Notes under the pieces: model-generated | The model's input: the letters and a program-made list of their open reading frames with translations, nothing else | The model's database searches: none | Told to the model about the DNA's origin: nothing | Translations under genes and position numbers: made by a program | NCBI GenBank assembly: GCA_937916085.1 | Contig: CALGGO010000112.1 | Location: 1 to 64,000, forward strand | Direction: 5' to 3' | DNA from: an uncultured Prevotellaceae bacterium | Lineage (GTDB): Bacteria > Bacteroidota > Bacteroidia > Bacteroidales > Muribaculaceae | DNA: 64,000 bases | Shown here: in pieces, positions 56,854 through 64,000 of the stretch | Numbering within the stretch: the stretch's first letter is position 1 | Layout: the number at the start of each line of letters is the position of its first letter

Positions 56854-59187
56854 ATGATTCGTAAATGCTTTTTCGCTTTAGCGTTATCGCTTACAACCTT
56901 AATTGCTTGTGCCCAGATCGGTGCCGGGCAGTGGAAAATACATCCTTATTTTGTTGAAGAGAATGTCACCAACTGTGTTGATGTGGGTGATAAAGTATAT
57001 TATCTTGTAAGCGGCAGTCTGTTTTGCTATGACAAGGCGAGTGAGTCTAATACCACTCTTGATGTGACTAACGACATCAACGACGTGAACATCAAGCAAA
57101 TCTACTACAACTACGACAAGGACTATCTTTTCATTGCCTACGACAACTGTAATATCGATATCATCAAGGGCGACGGCACAGTGGTCAATGTGAGCGGAAT
57201 AAAAGATGTGGTGTTGAATAAAACTAAGTCGATTAATGACATAACATTTGGTGATGGTCTCACTTACGTCGCTACATCTTTTGGATACATCACTATTGAG
57301 GACGAGTCTTTCAGGGTTATGGAAGTGCGTCAATATGAAATAAATCTACCTTCGGTGGCGCAGGTGGGAGAGTACAAGATAATGGTGTATTCCAGTAAAT
57401 ACTACTATTGCAAGGCCAGCGAGCAAGTTGAGGCTCCACGATATCACACGCAGACCGATAACCCCATTGGGGTTGGCACTATCTATCCTATTAATGCCAA
57501 CAGGTTTTTCTTGACAACAAAGACCGCATTGTACATAGTTGATTATACTCCTAATGACGATGGAACCCTATCTTTCACCTCTAATTTGGTTGTAGAAGGG
57601 GTGCCGGCATCCATTCAGAAGTATCCTGATGGATATGTTGCCAGTATGATTAATGCGGGCGACAATTACTGCTACTATACCTTTGATAGTGACGGTAATA
57701 ATGCCACACAACATACTAGTGAGGGTGTTTACACCTCTCACGAGAATGGCAACTGGTGGATCATGGGCAAGAATGGATTGCAACATCAGGTGAATGGAGA
57801 AATGTACGACACTGTAGAGCCTAACGGTATTTCCATCAAGTTAAGGGCATATTGGAGCACATACGACCCCTATATGCAGCGCGTACTCCTGTGCCGCACT
57901 GCCGAAAACCGAGTGTTGGAGGTGTGGGAAGCTACCACTGGCACCGAGGTCTGCTCGTGGGATGGTTCGCAATGGCGCAAGATTCCACTGCCAGAACATG
58001 TGGAGGATTACTTTGGAAACTTCTGGATAGAAGTCTCTCCTAATGAGCCCGACACTTATTTCTTCTGTTACCGTAAGAATGGTGGCATTGCAAAGGTGAA
58101 GAACGACAATATTGTAGCGCAATACAAAAAAGATAATGCGCCAATCGCTGAAAGAGCATCGGCAATATCTTTTGACTCTAAGGGCAATTTATGGGTAGCA
58201 CAGCCTTATCCCGATAAGTCGCCCGATGTGGTGGTTGTTACTCCCGAGGTGCAAGCACTTGAGTCAGTATCCACATCCGACTTTATCATTAACGACTTGG
58301 GAGGAGCTTGCAAGCATGCTAACAAGGGATTCAAGCGAATGACCTTCGACATTGGTGCTGAAGATATTAAGGTGTATTCGGCAGGAAACTATAACGACCC
58401 GCTTGTCATCTGGAACAACAATGAAGACTTGAGTTTAAAGCAATACAAGGTGTTTGAGGCGTTCTTTGATCAGGACAACAAATACTATACCACCACTGGA
58501 TGGGTTTATATCAAGGCCGACAATGAGGGCATGATGTGGATTGGCACTGTGGGTGGTCTCATTACTTTTGACCCACGAGAGGCCTTCAACGACGACTTCC
58601 GTATCAACCGTGTTAAAGTTACCAAAGATCAAGGGACTAGTGTGAACGAGATTCTCCTGGAAGGTATTCAAGTCAATTGCATCGACGCCGATAATGACAA
58701 TCGCAAGTGGATAGGAACAAATACTAATGGTGTTTATCTTGTTAGTGCCGATGGCTCAGAGATTATAAAACATTTCGACAAGAACAACAGCCCGCTGCCT
58801 AGCGACCAAATCTACAGTGTGTGCTGCAACCGTTCCACTAATTCGGTGCTTATCGTGACTGGTGGCGGTGTGTTGGAATATTTCAACGACATGACCCCGT
58901 CGGCATCAGACTACAGCAATGTCTATGCTTATCCTAATCCTGTGCTGTCGTCGTTTACAGGTTATGTCACCATCAAGGGCTTGATGAATAACTCCACTGT
59001 GGTCATCACCGACGCGACAGGCGCCACAGTAGCGACCCTCACTTCCACTGGCGGCATCGCCATGTGGGATGCAAGCAGCAGCAATGGCGCACCTCTCAAG
59101 ACTGGTGTATATAAGGTGTATGCCGCTCAGGGCACAACTCCAAGCACTACAGGTAAGCCATTGACAAAGATTGCGATAATAAAGTAA
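56854..59187 (+). CDS. porZ: PorZ-like T9SS protein, second tandem paralog
   Basis: A 777-residue protein, close in length to the well-studied PorZ (about 776), with signal peptide 1-20 (LIACAQ). Propeller region: GAGQWKIHPYFVEENVTNCV, DKVYYLVSGSLFCYDKAS, then later CNRSTNSVLIVTGGGVLEYF. C-terminal domain about 695-777 (VYAYPNPVLSSFTGYVTIKG ... GVYKVYAAQGT). Without the insertion of the first copy it is the most PorZ-typical of the three. It follows the first copy after a terminator and has its own AT-rich leader. Confidence 0.75.
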   Translation: MIRKCFFALALSLTTLIACAQIGAGQWKIHPYFVEENVTNCVDVGDKVYYLVSGSLFCYDKASESNTTLDVTNDINDVNIKQIYYNYDKDYLFIAYDNCNIDIIKGDGTVVNVSGIKDVVLNKTKSINDITFGDGLTYVATSFGYITIEDESFRVMEVRQYEINLPSVAQVGEYKIMVYSSKYYYCKASEQVEAPRYHTQTDNPIGVGTIYPINANRFFLTTKTALYIVDYTPNDDGTLSFTSNLVVEGVPASIQKYPDGYVASMINAGDNYCYYTFDSDGNNATQHTSEGVYTSHENGNWWIMGKNGLQHQVNGEMYDTVEPNGISIKLRAYWSTYDPYMQRVLLCRTAENRVLEVWEATTGTEVCSWDGSQWRKIPLPEHVEDYFGNFWIEVSPNEPDTYFFCYRKNGGIAKVKNDNIVAQYKKDNAPIAERASAISFDSKGNLWVAQPYPDKSPDVVVVTPEVQALESVSTSDFIINDLGGACKHANKGFKRMTFDIGAEDIKVYSAGNYNDPLVIWNNNEDLSLKQYKVFEAFFDQDNKYYTTTGWVYIKADNEGMMWIGTVGGLITFDPREAFNDDFRINRVKVTKDQGTSVNEILLEGIQVNCIDADNDNRKWIGTNTNGVYLVSADGSEIIKHFDKNNSPLPSDQIYSVCCNRSTNSVLIVTGGGVLEYFNDMTPSASDYSNVYAYPNPVLSSFTGYVTIKGLMNNSTVVITDATGATVATLTSTGGIAMWDASSSNGAPLKTGVYKVYAAQGTTPSTTGKPLTKIAIIK

Positions 59188-59223
59188 GACTTCTTAGTTG
59201 AGAGGGGAGAGTGGAGAGGATAG

Positions 59224-59277
59224 AGAATCCCGATCCCCGATCTCCGATCCTCGATCCCCGATAAACGAAAAACGAAA
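59224..59277. repeat. GATCCCCGAT-type tandem array
   Basis: Degenerate units CGATCCCCGATCTCCGATCC and on, ending in GATAAACGAAAAACGAAATA directly before ATG 59280. Related to 19480-19520 and to the in-frame segment in aroA. Confidence 0.85.
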
Positions 59278-59279
59278 TA

Positions 59280-61634
59280 ATGAAGCATATCATCACAATT
59301 GTAATAGCGCTTGTGTCAATGGTGGCGCAAGCGCAAAGCGACTATGGTAAGTGGATTTTGCATGCCATGTTTGCCGGCGATAATATAACCAACTGTATTG
59401 ACACTGGCGATGACGTGTATTATGTGTCGAGCAACAACCTGTTCCGCTATGACAAGGACACTCAAGAGAATGAGCACCTTAACCGTGCCAACTATCTCAG
59501 CGACTCGGGAGTGAAGAACATTTACTACAACCGCGACAAGAACTACATCATGGTGACCTACGAGAACTCCAACATCGATGTGATTGACGTTAGAAGTGGT
59601 GACGTGAGCAATATGAGTGACATCAAGAACGCCGATATCGCCACCTCTAAAACCATCAACGACATCACCTTTGCCAGTGGCAATAAGGCTGTTGTCGCCA
59701 CCGATTTTGGCTTTGTGATCTACAACGACCGTAAGCTTGAGGTGGAGAGGTCGTTCATCTCCGACAAGGCGATGCAGAGCGCTATGATACTTGGCGACTA
59801 CCTGATAGTGAGCAACGAAGGGAATTACTATTATGCGTCGGCCACGAAGCACATTCAGCAGATGAGCGACTTTAGTGTGGCGTGGGTGGGACTGCTGGGT
59901 CCTATGGTGCCCATTTCTTCCAATATGTTCTTTGTGCTCGACAAGAACCAGTTGGGCTTGGTGACAGTAGCTGAAGATGGCGACAATCTCTCTTTCACGA
60001 AGTCGCAGGTGGCTGCCGGCAAACCTGTCGCAGTACACAAACTGAGTGATGGAGGGTATGTGGTGAGCTTTGAAGGTGCCGACTATTACTATACCACCAA
60101 TTCCAGCGGTGGTGAGGCCGAGCGCCACGAGGGTGGCGGCATCTACTCCTCTCTCGATAGCGGCGACGGTATGTGGTGCCTCAATGAAGAAGGGCTTATA
60201 CATACCAATGGGGGAGTTACCACCGATTATGTGGTGCCTAACGCTATTTCCATCTCTAAGGTGCCATTCTGGATGATTTATGACCTTGCCAATGATAGGC
60301 TTGTGCTCACCAGCACCAGCGACAACGCCATCCTTGACGACCTTCTCGACCAAGACATCAACTTCACGTTGGCCAACAAGACGCAATTCAACGCTTTTGA
60401 TGGAGTGACTTGGAAGGACATCACCCCCGAGGATATGCCCGAGCCCGATGGCGAGGGAAGTTATTGTCCACAGTGGTTTGTGTTCTCCCCAAATGAAGCC
60501 AACACCTACTTCTTCAGCACCCGCAAGAAGGGAATCTTTAAAGTCACTGATGGCAGATTTGTGGCAAATTATGTGGGTGAGGAATGCGGCTTTATCAAGA
60601 AAACCCGTATGCCGGCACTGAAATTCGACTCTCAAGGCAACTTGTGGATTGTGCAGACCACCGACGAGGAGAACCCCGTGCGTGTGCTCACACCGTCAAA
60701 GCAGTCTAAGACTCAGCTTACAGCACAAGATTTCATCTATAACAAGACAGCGCACATCAGCAACCTGAACCACAGCAGTTTCAAGCGTATGCAGTTTGCC
60801 ATTGGCGCTGGCGACACCAAGGTGGCGGCTAGTGGACATTACCAGAAACCCATCGTGATATGGAACAACAACAGCGATCTCTCGGTGAAGAATAGCATAT
60901 CGTTTGCTTCGGGTACTCTGCCCGATCAAGACGGCAAGAACATGGCATGGTATGATATACGCGCTATCACTGCCGACAACAATGGCATGGTGTGGATGGG
61001 GACGACTTCGGGAATGATTGCCTTCGACCCCAGCAAGGCGTTTGATGCCGACTTCAATGTCACTCACATCAAAGTGCCACGCAACGACGGCACTAACCTT
61101 GCCGACTACCTGCTCGACGGACAGACCATCAACTGCATCGCGGTGGATGGCGCTAACCGCAAGTGGATAGGCACCAACGAGTCAGGACTGTTCCTGGTGA
61201 GTGCCGACGGACAGCAGGTACTCAAGAATTTCAACGCCACCAACAGCGTGTTGGGCACCAACCAAATCTATCAGGTGTGCTGCGACCCAACGGGAAATGC
61301 CGTTTTCGTGACCACGCCGTTTGGTGTCGCCGAGTATGTGAGTGATGCCACGCCAGGACAGGCCAATTTCAGCAATATCTACGCTTATCCTAACCCCGTG
61401 CGCCCCGACTATGGAGGTCCCATCAACATCACTGGACTGATGGAGAACTCACTGGTGAAGATTGCCGACCCATCGGGCAGCGTCATCTGCTCGCTCAAGT
61501 CAACTGGCGGTATGGTGTCATGGGATGGATGCAACTACAATGGTGACCTTGTGCCAACGGGCGTTTACACCATCATCGCCTCCCAAGCCGACGGCTCAGG
61601 AGCAGGCACTACCAAGGTGCTGATCGTGAGGTAA
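59280..61634 (+). CDS. porZ: PorZ-like T9SS protein, third tandem paralog
   Basis: A 784-residue protein with signal peptide 1-19 (VAQAQ). It has the same layout as the second copy but is more diverged: DYGKWILHAMFAGDNITNC replaces GQWKIHPYF, and the tract continues DDVYYVSSNNLFRYDKD. The C-terminal T9SS-like domain (about 700-784) is NIYAYPNPVRPDYGGPINIT ... GTTKVLIVR. It lies 92 bases after the second copy with only a repeat array between, so the two are probably co-transcribed. Confidence 0.72.
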   Translation: MKHIITIVIALVSMVAQAQSDYGKWILHAMFAGDNITNCIDTGDDVYYVSSNNLFRYDKDTQENEHLNRANYLSDSGVKNIYYNRDKNYIMVTYENSNIDVIDVRSGDVSNMSDIKNADIATSKTINDITFASGNKAVVATDFGFVIYNDRKLEVERSFISDKAMQSAMILGDYLIVSNEGNYYYASATKHIQQMSDFSVAWVGLLGPMVPISSNMFFVLDKNQLGLVTVAEDGDNLSFTKSQVAAGKPVAVHKLSDGGYVVSFEGADYYYTTNSSGGEAERHEGGGIYSSLDSGDGMWCLNEEGLIHTNGGVTTDYVVPNAISISKVPFWMIYDLANDRLVLTSTSDNAILDDLLDQDINFTLANKTQFNAFDGVTWKDITPEDMPEPDGEGSYCPQWFVFSPNEANTYFFSTRKKGIFKVTDGRFVANYVGEECGFIKKTRMPALKFDSQGNLWIVQTTDEENPVRVLTPSKQSKTQLTAQDFIYNKTAHISNLNHSSFKRMQFAIGAGDTKVAASGHYQKPIVIWNNNSDLSVKNSISFASGTLPDQDGKNMAWYDIRAITADNNGMVWMGTTSGMIAFDPSKAFDADFNVTHIKVPRNDGTNLADYLLDGQTINCIAVDGANRKWIGTNESGLFLVSADGQQVLKNFNATNSVLGTNQIYQVCCDPTGNAVFVTTPFGVAEYVSDATPGQANFSNIYAYPNPVRPDYGGPINITGLMENSLVKIADPSGSVICSLKSTGGMVSWDGCNYNGDLVPTGVYTIIASQADGSGAGTTKVLIVR

Positions 61635-61657
61635 GTCAGCACATAAACTAGATAACA

Positions 61658-61693
61658 CAAACACCGCTAGCATTTTGCAAGTGGTGTTTTTTT
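61658..61693 (+). terminator. Terminator after the third PorZ-like gene
   Basis: AAACACCGCT and AGTGGTGTTT pair with one G-T pair, followed by TTTTTT. Confidence 0.8.
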
Positions 61694-61817
61694 ATTGAAT
61701 CTTAGCATGGTAGGCGCCCATGAGGTCGCAACAGATTCGAAAAGCTGCACCTGCTGGTGTCGAAAAGCCTCGCAAGCTCAGAATTAGATTTTTTATCAGA
61801 ATAAATAAGCGACGATT

Positions 61818-62282
61818 CTATGTAAAAACGGCTACACCAACTCTGTCTTCAAAGTCTCCTTTTGAATTGACAACCTCGTCAAAATCAGATAACACAAAAG
61901 CCTTCATTCCATATTGTGACATATCTGAAATCCCAAAATTAAGAATAAGTCCATAATGCTTTCGCATCAATTTCATGTAGGTCAACAACTGTCTAATGTG
62001 AGACTTTTCCATTCGTGGTGTTGCTTTTAGTTCAATGATGATTTCATTTTCCACAACGATGTCTGCCTGAAGTTCCAGATCCAGCGGCTGCCCTTTATAG
62101 AAAGTAGGTATTTTAACTTGGTTGTTAGCATTTATTCCCAGAGCAGCCAGTTCTATCATCATGGCTTTCTCATAATATTTCTCCACCATAAATGGACCTA
62201 AGTTTTTTTGCACATTAATGGCAGCACCACGTAATTTGAAATATAGATCGAGTCTTATTGCTTCATTTGTGATGTCAATCAT
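61818..62282 (-). CDS. GxxExxY family protein (nuclease-like fold)
   Basis: A 154-residue cytoplasmic protein. The GPFMVEKYYEKAMMIEL segment (about 29-45) carries the G-x(n)-E-x-x-Y signature, with one extra residue in the spacing compared with the usual GPGLLESVY form. DLELQADIVVENEIIIELKA (about 68-87) carries the D ... E-x-K pattern of PD-(D/E)XK nucleases. The biological role is unknown, and the family is frequent as orphan genes in Bacteroidota. It stands alone, convergent with the PorZ genes. Confidence 0.85.
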   Translation of the reverse strand: MIDITNEAIRLDLYFKLRGAAINVQKNLGPFMVEKYYEKAMMIELAALGINANNQVKIPTFYKGQPLDLELQADIVVENEIIIELKATPRMEKSHIRQLLTYMKLMRKHYGLILNFGISDMSQYGMKAFVLSDFDEVVNSKGDFEDRVGVAVFT

Positions 62283-62414
62283 ATCCTAATTATTCGCAAA
62301 TGTTTAATAGACAAAATTATTTTCCTGCGTAAGCAGGCTTTTTGACGAACTTTGCTCGTAGCTTTTTGAATGAATCGTAGCGTATAGTGTTATCAAAGGA
62401 ATATTGAGTATGAT

Positions 62415-62912
62415 TTATCTTGGGCGTTTGCGGTGGAGGGTCATGAAGGTGTAAGGGTAGGGGTTGCGGTCGTCGGCGGGGTGAGGGTCTTCGCTGATGA
62501 TTTTCCAGGAGCGCATGTCGATGCGGGGGAAGTGGGCGTCGGCATCCTTAAATTTGTGGTCGATTACCGTCAGGTGGATGGTATTGACCATCTCGAAGGT
62601 GGCGCGGTAAATCTCTTCGCCGCCAATGATGAACACCTCGCCAGGCATGGTGGCTGCCGCTAGTGCCTCGCTGGCGCTGTGGACCACGGTCACACCCTCG
62701 GCGGCATAGTCGAGATTGCGGGTGATGACGATATTCTGCCGCCCGGGCAGAGCGCCCTTTGGGAACGACTCAAAGGTCTTGCGCCCCATCACGATGGAAT
62801 GCCCCATGGTTGTCTCTTTGAAATGCTTCATGTCGGCTGGCAGGTGGCACAGCAGTTGCCCCTGCTTGCCAATAGCCCCATTGCGGTCGATTGCTACTAT
62901 TGCTGAAAGCAT
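62415..62912 (-). CDS. folA: Dihydrofolate reductase
   Basis: FolA reduces dihydrofolate to tetrahydrofolate. The 165-residue protein has MLSAIVAIDRNGAIGKQGQLLCHLPADMKHF at its start (Met20-loop region), MGRKTFESFP (about 42-51, NADPH binding) and VFIIGGEEIY (about 92-101). The expected acidic residue is Asp27. It lies downstream of thyA on the same strand, the common thymidylate-cycle pair, with a repeat array of about 110 bases between. Confidence 0.97.
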   Translation of the reverse strand: MLSAIVAIDRNGAIGKQGQLLCHLPADMKHFKETTMGHSIVMGRKTFESFPKGALPGRQNIVITRNLDYAAEGVTVVHSASEALAAATMPGEVFIIGGEEIYRATFEMVNTIHLTVIDHKFKDADAHFPRIDMRSWKIISEDPHPADDRNPYPYTFMTLHRKRPR

Positions 62913-62914
62913 TT

Positions 62915-63024
62915 TGTTTAGAGTTTAGAGTTCATAGTTTAGAGTTCATAGTTCACAGTTCACAGTTCATAGTTGAGAAATTCTGCATTAAGCATTATGC
63001 ATTATGAATTGTGCATTCTGCATT
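62915..63024. repeat. 7-bp AGTTCAT/AGTTTAG array and ATTATGCATTA array
   Basis: AGTTTAGAGTTCATAG-type units (62915-62977) resemble the array after rpoC. Then TGCATTA/TGCATTC units (62978-63024) resemble those at 35930. The second array reaches the thyA stop codon. Confidence 0.88.
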
Positions 63025-63817
63025 AAACCGATACCACTCCCTTGATTAGTGGCCAGGGGTCGTAGCCTTCGAGCTTGAAGTCGTCGTACTGGTAGTCGAA
63101 GATGCTTTTCACCTCGGGGTTGAGCACCATGCGGGGCAGCGGGCGCGGCTCGCGGCTGAGCTGCTCATGCACCTGGTCCATGTGGTTGAGGTAGATGTGG
63201 GCATCGCCAAAGGTGTGGATAAACTCGCCCGGCTCAAGGCCGGTGACATGCGCCACCATCATGCACAGCAGGGAGTAGCTGGCGATGTTGAACGGCACAC
63301 CCAGGAACAGGTCGGCGCTGCGCTGGTAGAGCTGCAGGCTAAGCTTGCCGTTAGCCACATAGAACTGAAACAACGTGTGGCAAGGCGGCAACTTCATCGT
63401 GGGCACGTCGGCAACGTTCCAAGCGCTCACAATGATGCGGCGCGAGTCGGGGGTGTTCTTGATTTGGTCAATGATTTGCGAGATTTGGTCGATGTGACCG
63501 CCGTTGTAGTCGGGCCACGACCGCCACTGGCCGCCATATACGGGCCCCAGGTCGCCGTTCTCGTCGGCCCACTCGTTCCAGATGCGCACCCCGTGCTCCT
63601 GCAGGTACCGCACATTGGTGTCGCCCTTGAGGAACCACAGCAGTTCGTAGATGATAGACTTGAGATGCACCTTCTTGGTGGTGAGCAGAGGGAACCCCTC
63701 GCTCAAGTCGCACCGCAGCTGGTAGCCAAAGACACTCTTCGTGCCAGTGCCCGTGCGGTCATGCTTAACAGTGCCATTATCCAGCACATGCTGCAATAAG
63801 TCGAGATATTGTTTCAT
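63023..63817 (-). CDS. thyA: Thymidylate synthase
   Basis: ThyA methylates dUMP to dTMP with methylene-tetrahydrofolate, producing the dihydrofolate that FolA recycles. The 264-residue length is standard. The catalytic Cys sits in MKLPPCHTLFQFYV (about residues 141-154), and RTGTGTKSVFGYQ, RRIIVSAWNVAD and the C-terminal YDPWPLIKGVVSV are intact. folA follows on the same strand. Confidence 0.98.
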   Translation of the reverse strand: MKQYLDLLQHVLDNGTVKHDRTGTGTKSVFGYQLRCDLSEGFPLLTTKKVHLKSIIYELLWFLKGDTNVRYLQEHGVRIWNEWADENGDLGPVYGGQWRSWPDYNGGHIDQISQIIDQIKNTPDSRRIIVSAWNVADVPTMKLPPCHTLFQFYVANGKLSLQLYQRSADLFLGVPFNIASYSLLCMMVAHVTGLEPGEFIHTFGDAHIYLNHMDQVHEQLSREPRPLPRMVLNPEVKSIFDYQYDDFKLEGYDPWPLIKGVVSV

Positions 63818-63841
63818 TGGTCATTTATGGTTTTGAAAGCT

Positions 63842-63993
63842 GAGGCTGTGTCAAAAATAAAAAACAACTGATTCTTCTGATTAATCTGATTATTTGCCAA
63901 CTCATAAAAACTTGTCAGACAGGGTGTTGATGAATTCAGAACATTCAGATAATTCAGTTGTTTAATTAAAACCCGCATTTTAGCACACCCTCG
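63842..63993. mobile_element. MITE-like element at the right end
   Basis: GAGGCTGTGTCAAAA (63842-63856) and the complement of TTTTAGCACACCCTC (about 63979-63993, read GAGGGTGTGCTAAAA) are imperfect terminal inverted repeats (12 of 15 bases). The interior has a second inverted repeat, CAACTGATT ... AATTCAGTTG, with TTCTGAT/ATTCAGA words. No coding sequence. The element type is inferred; no target duplication was confirmed. Confidence 0.55.
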
Positions 63994-64000
63994 TGTAGGG

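Noticed and set aside
61720..61956. 78-codon plus-strand ORF after the third PorZ gene
   Set aside because: It overlaps the terminator side and the GxxExxY gene on the other strand and shows no family features.

Overview
The window is chromosomal DNA of a Bacteroidales bacterium, most likely a Muribaculaceae- or Prevotellaceae-like gut species. The evidence is Bacteroidota promoters (a -7 box TAnnTTTG, some with a -33 TTTG), few Shine-Dalgarno sites, a tRNA gene without encoded CCA, a BtuB/BtuG vitamin B12 locus, and type IX secretion (T9SS) parts with matching cargo tails. No rRNA, CRISPR array, intact insertion sequence or prophage was seen.

Layout. 1-11.6 kb is the conserved tRNA-Trp, secE, nusG, rplK, rplA, rplJ, rplL, rpoB, rpoC block. 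11.9-18.0 kb is a cobalamin-riboswitch operon: TonB receptor, BtuG-like lipoprotein, dockerin-ended secreted protein and a DUF4465-like secreted protein. 18.1-21.0 kb holds a NamZ-type muramidase lipoprotein and a sodium/solute symporter. 21.0-29.1 kb is mostly housekeeping: WYL regulator, Bcp, recA, a coiled-coil exported protein, rnhB, a Nudix hydrolase, an LTA-synthase-like sulfatase and lysS. 29.3-30.3 kb is a compact three-gene operon around a DUF3990/ADP-ribosyltransferase-like protein. 30.4-43.5 kb alternates three large secreted adhesin-like proteins with aroA, an AAA ATPase and a small membrane protein. 43.7-47.4 kb is a PorW/SprE-like lipoprotein. 47.7-53.9 kb carries a DUF2795 protein, a Fic protein, metK behind a SAM-II-like riboswitch, a carboxynorspermidine dehydrogenase-like gene, a polyprenyl synthetase and a small orphan. 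54.0-61.6 kb has three tandem PorZ-like genes. The window ends with a GxxExxY protein, folA and thyA.

Two themes tie the window together. The first is secretion: PorW- and PorZ-like components sit on the same stretch as four secreted proteins ending in the same cargo-type tail. Three of these share a GTFNDWN module, and two share an almost identical 5' leader and terminator. The second is repeats. At least a dozen intergenic gaps carry short tandem arrays (7, 9 or 10 bp units) next to stop codons or terminators. The same kinds of sequence also lie in frame inside aroA, with other repeats inside the sulfatase and fic genes. The arrays, the aroA insertions, the ADP-ribosyltransferase operon, the triple PorZ locus and the perfect palindrome before the AAA ATPase are the observations most worth following up.
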